From Polyangium sp. y55x31 (GTDB lineage Bacteria; Myxococcota_A; Polyangia; Polyangiales; Polyangiaceae), in contig NZ_JARZHG010000031.1 in assembly GCF_029946505.1 (NCBI RefSeq), positions 81,226 to 145,225 on the forward strand: a stretch of 64,000 bases of DNA, written 5' to 3'. Each line of letters opens with the position of its first letter. Position 1 is the first letter of the stretch. Of this stretch, positions 49,349 through 57,504 are shown one piece after another. The notes beneath the pieces are model-generated. The model searched no databases. It was given only the letters and a program-made list of their open reading frames with translations, and had not been told where the DNA came from. Made by a program: the position numbers and the translations under genes.

Positions 49349-52300
49349 ATGCTCGGGATCGGAGACACCCTGGGGGGGCGGTTCGAGCTCGTGCGGCTCG
49401 CGGGGACCGGCGGGATGGGAGAGATTTACGAGGCGCGGGAGCACGCGACCGGCGAGCGGCTCGCCGTGAAGGTGCTCCGGGTCGGGCGGGAAGAGGCCGC
49501 CGAGCGCTTCGAGCGGGAGGCGCAGATCCTCTCCACCTCGTCGCACCCGCATATCGTGCGGTACGTGGCGCGCGGGGCCCTGCCGACCGGAGAGCCCTGG
49601 CTCGTGATGGAATGGCTCGAAGGGGAGGACCTCGCGAGCCGCCTCCGGCGCGGCCCGCTCGGCGTCGCGGAGTGCGTTCGATTGCTGCGGGCCGCGGCCG
49701 AGGCGCTCGGCGCCATGCACGCGCGGGGCGTCGTGCATCGCGACATCAAGCCGAGCAACCTGTTCCTCGTCGGCGGGCGTATCGAGGGATTGAAGGTGCT
49801 CGATTTCGGCATCGCCCAGCTCCCGGGGGCCTCGCGGCTGACGGATACGGGGTTGATCCTCGGGACGCCCGGGTACATGGCCCCCGAGCAAGCGCGGGAT
49901 CGGGAGGCGGTCGACGCGCGGGCCGACGTGTTTTCGCTCGGCGCGGTCCTCTTCGAATGCCTAACCGGCCGGCCTGCGTTTCGCGGAGGCACGTTCCTCG
50001 CCGTCATGAGCAAGACGCTCTTCGAGGAGCCGCCGCGGCTGCGGGAGTTCGTCCCGGGGGCGCCCGAGGCGCTCGAGGCGCTGCTCATGCGAATGCTTTC
50101 GAAACACCCGGAAGACCGGCCGGCCGATGGCGGGGCCGTCGCCTTGGCCCTCTCGGGCGCGTGGATCATGGACGACGCCACGGCCCCGGAGCGACCGCGG
50201 AGCGCCATTACCGGGAGCGAGCGGCGCACGATCGTGCGGCGGCAGATCGCGGAGGGCCCGCGACGTTTGCTCGGAAAGGCCACGCCGTGCGTGGGCCGGG
50301 AGCGCGACCTCGGCATGGTCGCGCAGCTCTTCGACGAATGCGTGGAGGACGGGATCGCGCACGCCCTGCTCGTCGTGGCGCCGCCGGGGATGGGCAAATC
50401 GCGCCTCGCGTACGAGTTTTTGCGTATGCTGCGCGCCCGGAGCGAGCCCCCTTCGATCTGGAATGCGCGCGCCGATCCGCTCCGGCAAAGCTCGGCGTTT
50501 GGCCTCCTCGGCCAGGCCCTCCGCGTCGCGTGTGGCCTTCGCGAAGGTCCGCCGCTCGAAGCGCGGCGGGACGATCTGATCGCGCGGATCACGGAGCGCA
50601 TGGGGCCCGCGGGGCGGCCCGTGGCCGAGCTGCTCGGCGAGATCGTGGGCGTGCCTTTTCCGGACGCCGAGAACACGAAGCTCCGCGAGGCGCGCAAGAA
50701 TGCCCAGCTCCTTTCGGATCGAATCCAGGACGCCTGGCTCTCCTTCCTGCAGGCCGAATGCGCCGCGGCGCCGGTGCTGCTCGTGCTCGACGATCTGCAA
50801 TGGAGCGATCGGCCGACGGTCGAGCTCGTGGACGCCGCGCTGCGGGAATGCCGGAGCTCTCCGCTCTTCGTGCTCGCGCTCGGGCGGCCGGAGGTCCACG
50901 AGCTCTTTCCGAACCTCTGGTCGAAGCGGCGCTTTTACGAGCTCCGGCTCCGCAAGCTCGGCCTCCGGGCGAGCGAGGAGCTCGTCCGGTACGTGCTCGG
51001 CGAGGCGGCCTCGGAGGACACGGTCACGCGGATCTGCGCGCTCTCCGACGGCAATGCGTTTTACCTGGAGGAGCTCATCCGCGCGACGGGGGAGAACCGC
51101 ACGGCGCTGCCGGAGACCGTGGTCTCCATGGTGCAATCGCGGCTCGCGCAGCTCGACGGCACGGCGCGGCGCATGCTCCGGGCGGCCAGCGTCTTCGGGG
51201 AGACGTTCTGGGCCGGCGGGGTCGCGGCCTTGATGGGCGACAGCCATCACGTGATCGAGATGCAGGCGGGGTTTTCGCGGCTCATCGACGGCGAGCTCGT
51301 CGTCCGGGTGCGCGAGAGCCGGTTCCCCGGCGAAGAGGAGTTCCGCTTCCGCCACGCGCTCCTCCGGGAGGGCGCGTATTCGATGCTGCTCGGCGAGGAC
51401 CGCGCGCTCGGCCACCTCCTCGCCGGGCAATGGCTCGAACGGCGCGGCGAAGAGGACCCGTCGGTCCTGGCCGAGCATTTCGAGCGCGGCGGCGACCTCG
51501 CGCGCGCCCTCCATTTTCATACACGCGCGGCGGAGCGATCGTTCGCGCATTCCGACCTCGACGGCGTCCTCTCCCATGTCGAGCGCGGGGTCTCGTGCGG
51601 GGCGACCGGGGACGTGCTCCTCGACCTGCGGAGCTGGCAGCTCATGGTCCACCATTACCGCTGGAGCTACACCGAGGAGGTCCTGCGCCTCGGCGAGGAG
51701 GTGCGGGCGCTCGCGCGGCCCGGCAGCGCCGCCTGGTGCAGGGCCACGTTCGTCCTCTGCTCGTACTGGATGTTCACTGGCCGAAAGGATCGCGTGATCG
51801 CATTCGCGGCGGACCTCGCCGCCGTCCAGCCGGACCACGCGGCCCGCACCATCGCGATGGAAATGGCGTCGATGATCGTCAGCGGAATGGCCGTGACCGG
51901 CGACCGCGTGATGGCGCGCGAGATGCTCGCCTACGTGCGGCGCGCCGAGGAGACGCTGGACGAGACGGACGTCCGGGAGCGCTGCCATGCCTATCAGACC
52001 CGGGCCTGTCATCTCATGTTCTTGGAGCTCGATCCCTGGGAGGCCTACGTCCTCTTCCGCAAGGTGGCTGCGGGCTTCGCGGAGGTGGGGGACCTCCGGC
52101 AACTGGTATTCACGCAATGTGCCACCGCGCTCATGCTGATGTGGATGGGGCAACGCGAGAAGAGCGAGGCGCTCGCGCGTGATACGCTGCCCCTCGCCCG
52201 GCACGTGGGGGACCCGCTGATGCTCGCGCAAACCATGAGCACCATCCAGTGGGTCCTGATGATGCTCGGCGACGTCCGCGACGCCGAAGAGCTCAGGCGC

Positions 52301-52798
52301 CTTTCGCACGAGAGCATCGAGCTTTGCCCCGCCTCCACCTTGTTCGCCAGGTTCGCCCACGGATGCCTTGCGAGTGCATTGCTGCACGAGGGGGACCTCG
52401 CCGGCGCCGAGGCCGAGGCGCGCGAGGCGCGCGAGGCCCTTTCGACCACGCCGAGCCATCGATTGCCCGCGACGACGTTCCTCGTCACGGCGCTGATCCG
52501 GCAAAGCCGCGCGGCCGAGGCGCGCGGGATCGCCGAGCAGGACCTCGAACGGCTCTCGGCGCAGGGATGCATGGGGCTCACCGAGAGCCGATTTCGCCTC
52601 GCGGTCGTGGAGGCCCGCATGGCGGCGGGGGACATGGATGCGGCGCGGGAGGCGCTTTCGGCGGCGCGGGAGGGGCTGCTCTCGACCGCGAAGAGAATCG
52701 GCGATCCGGCATTTCGACGGAGCTTCCTCGAAGACGTGCCGGCGCATCGGAGGACGCTCGCGCTCGCAGAAGAGCTCGGCCTCGGAGGAGCACATTGA
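49349..52798 (+). CDS. Ser/Thr protein kinase with AAA ATPase and TPR-like region
   Basis: A 1,149-residue kinase of the PknB-AAA type. The kinase module (about 10-270) is complete: GTGGMG (19-24), Lys41 (AVK), HRDIKPSN (Asp132), DFG (Asp152) and GYMAPEQ. An AAA_16-type ATPase follows with Walker A APPGMGKS near 345 and Walker B LLVLDDLQWSD near 476, then a helical repeat region (about 700-1149) rich in TPR-like pairs that probably binds partners. AGAGGAC lies just before ATG 49349. Its stop overlaps the TTG start of the Mg-type P-ATPase gene, so this kinase is likely made in step with, and may regulate, that transporter. Confidence 0.95.
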   Translation: MLGIGDTLGGRFELVRLAGTGGMGEIYEAREHATGERLAVKVLRVGREEAAERFEREAQILSTSSHPHIVRYVARGALPTGEPWLVMEWLEGEDLASRLRRGPLGVAECVRLLRAAAEALGAMHARGVVHRDIKPSNLFLVGGRIEGLKVLDFGIAQLPGASRLTDTGLILGTPGYMAPEQARDREAVDARADVFSLGAVLFECLTGRPAFRGGTFLAVMSKTLFEEPPRLREFVPGAPEALEALLMRMLSKHPEDRPADGGAVALALSGAWIMDDATAPERPRSAITGSERRTIVRRQIAEGPRRLLGKATPCVGRERDLGMVAQLFDECVEDGIAHALLVVAPPGMGKSRLAYEFLRMLRARSEPPSIWNARADPLRQSSAFGLLGQALRVACGLREGPPLEARRDDLIARITERMGPAGRPVAELLGEIVGVPFPDAENTKLREARKNAQLLSDRIQDAWLSFLQAECAAAPVLLVLDDLQWSDRPTVELVDAALRECRSSPLFVLALGRPEVHELFPNLWSKRRFYELRLRKLGLRASEELVRYVLGEAASEDTVTRICALSDGNAFYLEELIRATGENRTALPETVVSMVQSRLAQLDGTARRMLRAASVFGETFWAGGVAALMGDSHHVIEMQAGFSRLIDGELVVRVRESRFPGEEEFRFRHALLREGAYSMLLGEDRALGHLLAGQWLERRGEEDPSVLAEHFERGGDLARALHFHTRAAERSFAHSDLDGVLSHVERGVSCGATGDVLLDLRSWQLMVHHYRWSYTEEVLRLGEEVRALARPGSAAWCRATFVLCSYWMFTGRKDRVIAFAADLAAVQPDHAARTIAMEMASMIVSGMAVTGDRVMAREMLAYVRRAEETLDETDVRERCHAYQTRACHLMFLELDPWEAYVLFRKVAAGFAEVGDLRQLVFTQCATALMLMWMGQREKSEALARDTLPLARHVGDPLMLAQTMSTIQWVLMMLGDVRDAEELRRLSHESIELCPASTLFARFAHGCLASALLHEGDLAGAEAEAREAREALSTTPSHRLPATTFLVTALIRQSRAAEARGIAEQDLERLSAQGCMGLTESRFRLAVVEARMAAGDMDAAREALSAAREGLLSTAKRIGDPAFRRSFLEDVPAHRRTLALAEELGLGGAH

Positions 52799-55269
52799 AC
52801 ACGGATCAGGGTCTTTCGCAGGCCGAAGCCACAAAGCAGCTCGCGCTCCACGGACGCAACGTGCTCCTCGGGGCGAGGCGCCGCTCCGCCGCCCTCGAGT
52901 TATTGGCTCGATTCAAGAACCCGCTCATTCTCCTGTTGCTCGCGGCGTGTGTCGTCTCGGCGCTGACGGGGGACCTCGAGAGCTCCACGATCATCATGGT
53001 CGTGGTGGTCTTGAGCGTGGTGCTCGATTTCGTGCAGGAGCACCGCGCCGGCCGGGCGGCCGAGGAGCTGCGCAAAGCGACGCGGGTCCGCGCGACCGTC
53101 CTGCGTGACGGCGCGCCGCGCGACGTGCCCACCGAGGAGATCGTCCCCGGCGACGTCGTGCTCCTCGCGGCCGGCGACCTCGTCCCCGCCGATGGAACGC
53201 TCCTCGAAGCGCGCGACCTCTTCGTCAATCAGGCGCTCCTCACGGGCGAGCCGTATCCCGTGGAAAAACACCCGGGGCCGAGCGCGGACGACACGAATGC
53301 GGACGGCGCGACGGGGACGGTCTTCATGGGCACGTCCGTGATCAGCGGCAGCGGCAAGGCGTTGATCACGCAGACGGGGACGAACACGGCGGTCGGCAAG
53401 ATCGGCGTGGCATTGACCCGGCAGCCGCCGCCCACGGCCTTCGAGCTCGGCACGCGTAATTTCGGCCTGCTCATCCTGCGCCTGGCGATGTGGATGGTGC
53501 TGTTCGTGCTGCTCGTGAACCTGGTCCGCGAGCGCACGTGGCTCACCTCGTTCATGTTCGCCATTGCGCTCGCGGTGGGCCTCGCGCCGGAGCTCTTGCC
53601 CATGGTCGTCTCGGTGACCCTGGCGCGGGGCGCGCTGCGGATGTCGCGCAAGAAGGTGCTCGTCAAGCGGCTCTCGGCCATTCACGACCTCGGCAGCATG
53701 GACGTGCTCTGCACGGACAAGACCGGGACCTTGACGGAGGCGCGCATTCGCCTGGAGAAACACCTCGACCCGCTGGGAGAGGACAGCGCGCGGGTGCTCG
53801 AGCTCGCCTACCTCAACAGCCATTTCGAGTCGGGCCTGCGGAGCCCGCTCGACGAGGCGATCCTGCGGCACCAGACGATCGACGTCCGCGGCTGGGAGAA
53901 GCTCGACGAGGTGCCTTTCGACTTCGAGCGGCGGCGCATCTCGGTCCTCTTGCAGCGAAACGGCGACAGGCGGCTCGTCGTGAAGGGCGCGTTCGAGGAG
54001 ATCCTGCGGCTCTCGACGCATTACGAAGGGAATGGGCCCGAGGACGTCCGCCCCCTCGACGCGGCGGCGCGGCGCGCCTTTTTCGAGCGATTCGAGGACC
54101 TCGGGCGGGAGGGCTACCGCGTGCTCGGGATCGCCTGGAAAGCCGAGGCGCCCGATTGCAAGCACGTGGTGATCGGCGACGAGACCGAGCTCGTCTTCGC
54201 GGGGTTCGCCGCCTTCGAGGACCCGCCGAAGGAGAGCGCGGGGGCGGCGCTCCGAGCGCTCCACGACGCAGGCGTGTCCGTGGTGATCGTGACGGGGGAC
54301 AACGAGCACGTGGCCGCGCACGTGTGCAAAAAACTCGGCGTCCCGGTGCGCGGGACCCTCACGGGGACGGAGCTCGACAAGCTCGACGTGAACGCGCTCC
54401 GGGCGCGCGTGGAGAGCGTGAACCTGTTTTGCCGGCTGAACCCGACGCAGAAGAACCGGGTGATCCTCGCCTTGAAGAAGCGGGGGCGCGTGGTCGGGTA
54501 TCTCGGCGACGGGATCAACGACGCGCCGTCGCTTCATTCGGCGGACGTGGGGATCTCGGTGGACAGCGCGGTGGACGTGGCGAAGGAGGCGGCGGACATC
54601 ATCCTGCTCGAGCAAAACCTCTCGGTGGTGGCGGACGGGATCATCGAGGGGCGGCGGACGCTCGGCAACATCCTCAAATACATCCTGATGGGGACGAGCT
54701 CGAACTTCGGCAACATGTTCAGCATGGCGGGCGCGGCGCTGTTCCTCCCGTTCCTGCCGATGCTGCCGGCGCAGATCCTCCTGAACAATTTCCTGTACGA
54801 CCTCTCCGAATTGCCGATCCCGACCGACCGGGTGGACGATGACTTCGTGGCCCGCCCGCACCGCTGGGACATGCCGTTCATTCGTCGGTTCATGCTGGTG
54901 ATCGGGCCGGTGAGCTCGCTCTTCGATTTCGCGGCGTTCACGCTGCTCCTCGAGCTATTCCACGGCGACGAGCGGCTGTTCCAGACGGGCTGGTTCGTGG
55001 AATCGCTGGCGACGCAGGTGCTCGTGATTTTCGTGATCCGGACGCAGGGGAGCCCGCTGCGGGGAAAGCCGAGCCGGGCGCTCCTGGCGACGAGCCTGCT
55101 CGTGGTGGCGCTCGCGATGCTGCTGCCCTTCACGCCGATCGGGCCCAAGGTGGGATTCGCCCCGCTGCCGCCGGTGTTTTTCGCGGCCCTCGTGCCGCTC
55201 GTGGCGGCGTATCTGGCGACGGTCGAGGCGGTGAAGCGGTGGTTTTATCGGCGGTACGGGTGGGCTTGA
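52795..55269 (+). CDS. mgtA: Magnesium-type P-type ATPase
   Basis: An 824-residue P3B-type ATPase of the MgtA/MgtB family, inner membrane. Motifs: TGEP (about 150), phosphorylation site DKTGT with Asp308, MVTGDN-type VTGDN, and GDGINDAPSL; membrane signatures VGLAPELLPMVVSVTLARGA, SSNFGNMFSMAG and LPAQILLNNFLYDLSE are those of MgtA. The N-terminus is shorter than in enterobacterial MgtA (about 900 residues). The TTG at 52795 overlaps the kinase stop (TTGA) and has GGAGGAG 4-5 nt upstream, which is why it was chosen. Specificity (Mg2+ or Ni2+) is inferred from the family. Confidence 0.94.
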   Translation: MNTDQGLSQAEATKQLALHGRNVLLGARRRSAALELLARFKNPLILLLLAACVVSALTGDLESSTIIMVVVVLSVVLDFVQEHRAGRAAEELRKATRVRATVLRDGAPRDVPTEEIVPGDVVLLAAGDLVPADGTLLEARDLFVNQALLTGEPYPVEKHPGPSADDTNADGATGTVFMGTSVISGSGKALITQTGTNTAVGKIGVALTRQPPPTAFELGTRNFGLLILRLAMWMVLFVLLVNLVRERTWLTSFMFAIALAVGLAPELLPMVVSVTLARGALRMSRKKVLVKRLSAIHDLGSMDVLCTDKTGTLTEARIRLEKHLDPLGEDSARVLELAYLNSHFESGLRSPLDEAILRHQTIDVRGWEKLDEVPFDFERRRISVLLQRNGDRRLVVKGAFEEILRLSTHYEGNGPEDVRPLDAAARRAFFERFEDLGREGYRVLGIAWKAEAPDCKHVVIGDETELVFAGFAAFEDPPKESAGAALRALHDAGVSVVIVTGDNEHVAAHVCKKLGVPVRGTLTGTELDKLDVNALRARVESVNLFCRLNPTQKNRVILALKKRGRVVGYLGDGINDAPSLHSADVGISVDSAVDVAKEAADIILLEQNLSVVADGIIEGRRTLGNILKYILMGTSSNFGNMFSMAGAALFLPFLPMLPAQILLNNFLYDLSELPIPTDRVDDDFVARPHRWDMPFIRRFMLVIGPVSSLFDFAAFTLLLELFHGDERLFQTGWFVESLATQVLVIFVIRTQGSPLRGKPSRALLATSLLVVALAMLLPFTPIGPKVGFAPLPPVFFAALVPLVAAYLATVEAVKRWFYRRYGWA

Positions 55270-55316
55270 GCGGTCGCTCCGGATTTCGCCGGGCCCCTGC
55301 GGGGATGGAACGCCGG

Positions 55317-56084
55317 TCAAGAAGGCATGTTGAGGACGAGCCGCAGGCCGGCGTCGTATTCGTCGAGCTTTCGCAAATGGCCATGGCGCGCGTCCCAGGT
55401 GCCGTCTTCGAGATCGCGGCGCACCGCGGCGACCACGCGCTGCACGACCGCGGGCTCCATCCGGGCGAAGCCCGAGGTGGCGTTCCGCGCGTCTTCATCG
55501 AGCACCCGCTCGGGATGCGCCCAGAATGACACGAGCGACCAATCACACGTGTCGCGCGGAATGGGCACCACCTGGACCTCGGTGCGGCCGCCGAGCCAGG
55601 CCGCGAGCTGCGCCGGGCGAGGGAACGTCCGATGGTCGAGCGCCGCGACCTCGGGCAGGTAATCGGCCATCAACCACATGGCGCCGCTCACGTCCGGATC
55701 ACAGGTGACGATGACGACCGGGCCCGTCGCGACCCGTCGCATCTCGCGGACGCCCGCTTCCTGCCCTTCATCCCAGTGGTGGACGGACAGGACGGTCATG
55801 GCCGCATCGACGCTGCCATCACGCAGCGGCAGCGAATCGGCCGTCGCCCGGATCGCAGGGGCGAGCTCGCGAGGGCGCTGCCCGGCCATGACGTCGCTCG
55901 GCTCGATGGCGACCACATAACGATCGCGCGGCTCATAAGAGCCGGTCCCCGCGCCGACATTGACGACGGTGCGGGCTGGACCGAGCGCCGCGAGGATGCG
56001 ATCGCGAAGGCGCGGGTCCTCCTTGCGGGTCTGGGCATACCCCTGGCCGATGAGGTCGTATCGCGGCTTGGAAAGGGGCTCCAT
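55317..56084 (-). CDS. SAM-dependent methyltransferase
   Basis: A protein of about 255 residues with a class I SAM-binding core: VVNVGAGTGSYE (motif I), VVAIEPSDVM (motif II), ATADSLPLRDGSVDAAM and VLSVHHWDEG (UbiE/COQ5-like motif). The acceptor is unknown. The ATG at 56084 (MEPLSKPRYDLIG) is used; a GTG five codons upstream is possible. It is divergent from the unknown gene at 56698 across the 613-bp region that holds the 43-bp repeats. MgtA ends 48 bp away, convergent. Confidence 0.92.
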   Translation of the reverse strand: MEPLSKPRYDLIGQGYAQTRKEDPRLRDRILAALGPARTVVNVGAGTGSYEPRDRYVVAIEPSDVMAGQRPRELAPAIRATADSLPLRDGSVDAAMTVLSVHHWDEGQEAGVREMRRVATGPVVIVTCDPDVSGAMWLMADYLPEVAALDHRTFPRPAQLAAWLGGRTEVQVVPIPRDTCDWSLVSFWAHPERVLDEDARNATSGFARMEPAVVQRVVAAVRRDLEDGTWDARHGHLRKLDEYDAGLRLVLNMPS

Positions 56085-56164
56085 GGCGGTTGTGCGCACG
56101 GAGTATCACCGCTTCGAGCGGCGCGCACTTTCCCCTGCCCTTCACGAATCGAGAGATCGGCCTC

Positions 56165-56519
56165 GGCGCCGCGCCAACCGCCCCGGACCGCGCGCTCCTT
56201 CGGGCCTGGCGCATCGCCGAGCGCCGCCCCGACCGTCCGGACCACGCTCCGGCGCTACGCCAAGCCGTCCCCCGGTCCCGCCGACCCCCGCTCGGCGCAT
56301 CGCCGAGCCCCCTCCGCCCCGCCCGGACCTCCCCTCGGCGCATCGCCGAGCGCGACCCGACCCGTCCGGACCTCCGCTCGGCGCATCGCCAAGCCCCTTC
56401 CTTCCCCCCCGGATCCTGCCTTGGCGCGTCGCCGCGCCTCACCCCGAGCGCTCCGACCTCCCCCCGGCGCCTCGCCGAGCCCGTCCCCCACCGCCCCGAC
56501 CTCCGCTCGGCGCATCGCC
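56165..56519. repeat. Tandem array, exact 43-bp period (eight full units and a partial ninth)
   Basis: Cores of GGCGCATCGCC type begin at 56165, 56208, 56251, 56294, 56337, 56380, 56423, 56466 and 56509, exactly 43 bp apart each time. The best units have an inverted-repeat core GCTCGGCGCATCGCCGAGC (8-bp arms, CAT centre; fully seen at 56290-56308), with 7-bp arms or one mismatch in others. Between cores is a C-rich spacer that also recurs (GGACCTCC, then CGCTC or CCCTC). Units differ by point changes but no indels. 43 is not a multiple of 3, so the array does not encode a protein repeat. Confidence 0.9.
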
Positions 56520-56520
56520 G

Positions 56521-56576
56521 CTCCGTTCTGGAGCGCTGCCGCTCCATTTTGGACCACCCACTCGCTCCGTTTCGGA
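56521..56576. repeat. Three 12-bp motifs of CTCCGTTCTGGA type
   Basis: CTCCGTTCTGGA (56521-56532), CTCCATTTTGGA (56542-56553) and CTCCGTTTCGGA (56565-56576) follow the 43-bp array with 21- and 23-bp steps (about two helical turns). They form the most AT-rich part of the region and lie between the array and the sigma-54 promoter. Confidence 0.6.
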
Positions 56577-56618
56577 TCACTCCCCAGGCCCATCCTCCGT
56601 TTTCCGCTCCTTCCATGC

Positions 56619-56635
56619 TTGGCACCCGCCTTGCT
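56619..56635 (+). promoter_or_regulatory. Sigma-54 (-24/-12) promoter
   Basis: TTGGCACCCGCCTTGCT matches the sigma-54 consensus TGGCAC-N5-TTGC exactly, with the required 10 bp between the GG (56621-56622) and GC (56633-56634) pairs. Transcription would start near 56645, about 53 bp before ATG 56698. It is the only such match I found in the intergenic regions of this window. Confidence 0.75.
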
Positions 56636-56697
56636 GCATCTCCCCTCGAACCCGCCGCGCGGCATCCCGCCGCGCTCGTTTCAGCGAGGTGTTTGCC

Positions 56698-57486
56698 ATG
56701 TCGATCAACAACTCCCCCGCCAAGCTCTCCCGCGCCCAGAAGGCCACGATCGGCCGCAAGCTCCACGACAACCTCGTCCTCCGCGCCCAAAAAGGCCCGC
56801 CCGAGCCCATGCTCGACGCCTTCATCCCCCCGCTCGACGCCGTCACCACGCGCCTCGAAACCCACGTGGTCGGCAAGGACGAGACGAGCGCCGCACGCGC
56901 CGCGCACGGCGACCGCAGCGAAAAAGCAGATATCGAGGTCGATACCCTCGCGCGGCACATCGAGGGATACATCCACATCGAGTCGATCCGCCGCGCAGGT
57001 CCCCACGTCACCTCGGTCCGCGCGCTCCACGCCGCCGCATTTCCGCGCGGGCGCGCATTCCTCGATGATCGCGTCCCCGACGAGAACCAGGAGATTCGTA
57101 GAATCCTCGCCGTCCTGCGCGCGCCCGAGCACGCGTCGACGCTCGCCGGCATCTCGTTTCCCCTGGAATGGCTCGACCGCCTCGAATTCGCGGTCGGAGA
57201 GAGTGACCTCGCGCTCGCCGAGAAGGCCACGGCGCGCGGCGCAATCGGCGACCACATCAGCCTGGGCAAGGATGCCGAGGCCGCGTGGGTCGACCTGGTC
57301 GGGCGCCTGCGGAAGTTCCTCGAATCTCGCGCGCCGGCGGGGAACGTCGAGGTCGCCCTGGAAAACGGGGCGCTGCTCGCCCCCCTGAACGACGCGATCG
57401 CCCACGCGAAGGCCCTCGCCGCCGCGCGCGCGACGCGTCGGGCGAAAAAGATGACCGCGCCCGTCGTGGAGCCGGCGACGGGCTGA
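56698..57486 (+). CDS. Unknown soluble protein behind a sigma-54 promoter
   Basis: A 262-residue protein without signal peptide or membrane segments. It is mostly helical: an N-terminal basic helix (SPAKLSRAQKATIGRKLHDN), a middle part with LDDRVPDENQEIRRILAVL and LEWLDRLEFAVGESDLALAE, and a C-terminal Ala/Arg/Lys-rich tail (AHAKALAAARATRRAKKM). I recognise no family. GAGGT lies 7 nt before the ATG. Expression under sigma-54 and an upstream repeat array suggests a gene switched on by a specific activator, for example in development or a stress response (inference). Confidence 0.85.
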   Translation: MSINNSPAKLSRAQKATIGRKLHDNLVLRAQKGPPEPMLDAFIPPLDAVTTRLETHVVGKDETSAARAAHGDRSEKADIEVDTLARHIEGYIHIESIRRAGPHVTSVRALHAAAFPRGRAFLDDRVPDENQEIRRILAVLRAPEHASTLAGISFPLEWLDRLEFAVGESDLALAEKATARGAIGDHISLGKDAEAAWVDLVGRLRKFLESRAPAGNVEVALENGALLAPLNDAIAHAKALAAARATRRAKKMTAPVVEPATG

Positions 57487-57504
57487 TGCCACGGCCGCGG
57501 CGGA

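Larger units (their letters stand above)
56085..56697. other. Long non-coding region between divergent genes
   Basis: The longest gene-free stretch in the window (613 bp). It holds the 43-bp tandem array, three 12-bp motifs and a sigma-54 promoter described separately. Open frames cross it on both strands, but they shift frame at each 43-bp unit, have low-complexity Arg/Pro/Ala composition and no plausible ribosome binding site. Confidence 0.75.

Noticed and set aside
52900..54861. Antisense frame of 650 codons in mgtA
   Set aside because: All P-type ATPase motifs are in the plus-strand frame; the antisense product is His/Arg-rich with no domain.
56165..56519. CRISPR array
   Set aside because: Repeats are too short and imperfect, the linkers share sequence instead of being unique spacers, and no cas gene is near.
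55933..57492. Open frame on the minus strand spanning the 43-bp array
   Set aside because: The product is Arg/Gly/Ala-rich, the 43-bp unit shifts frame each time, and it overlaps the real genes on both sides.
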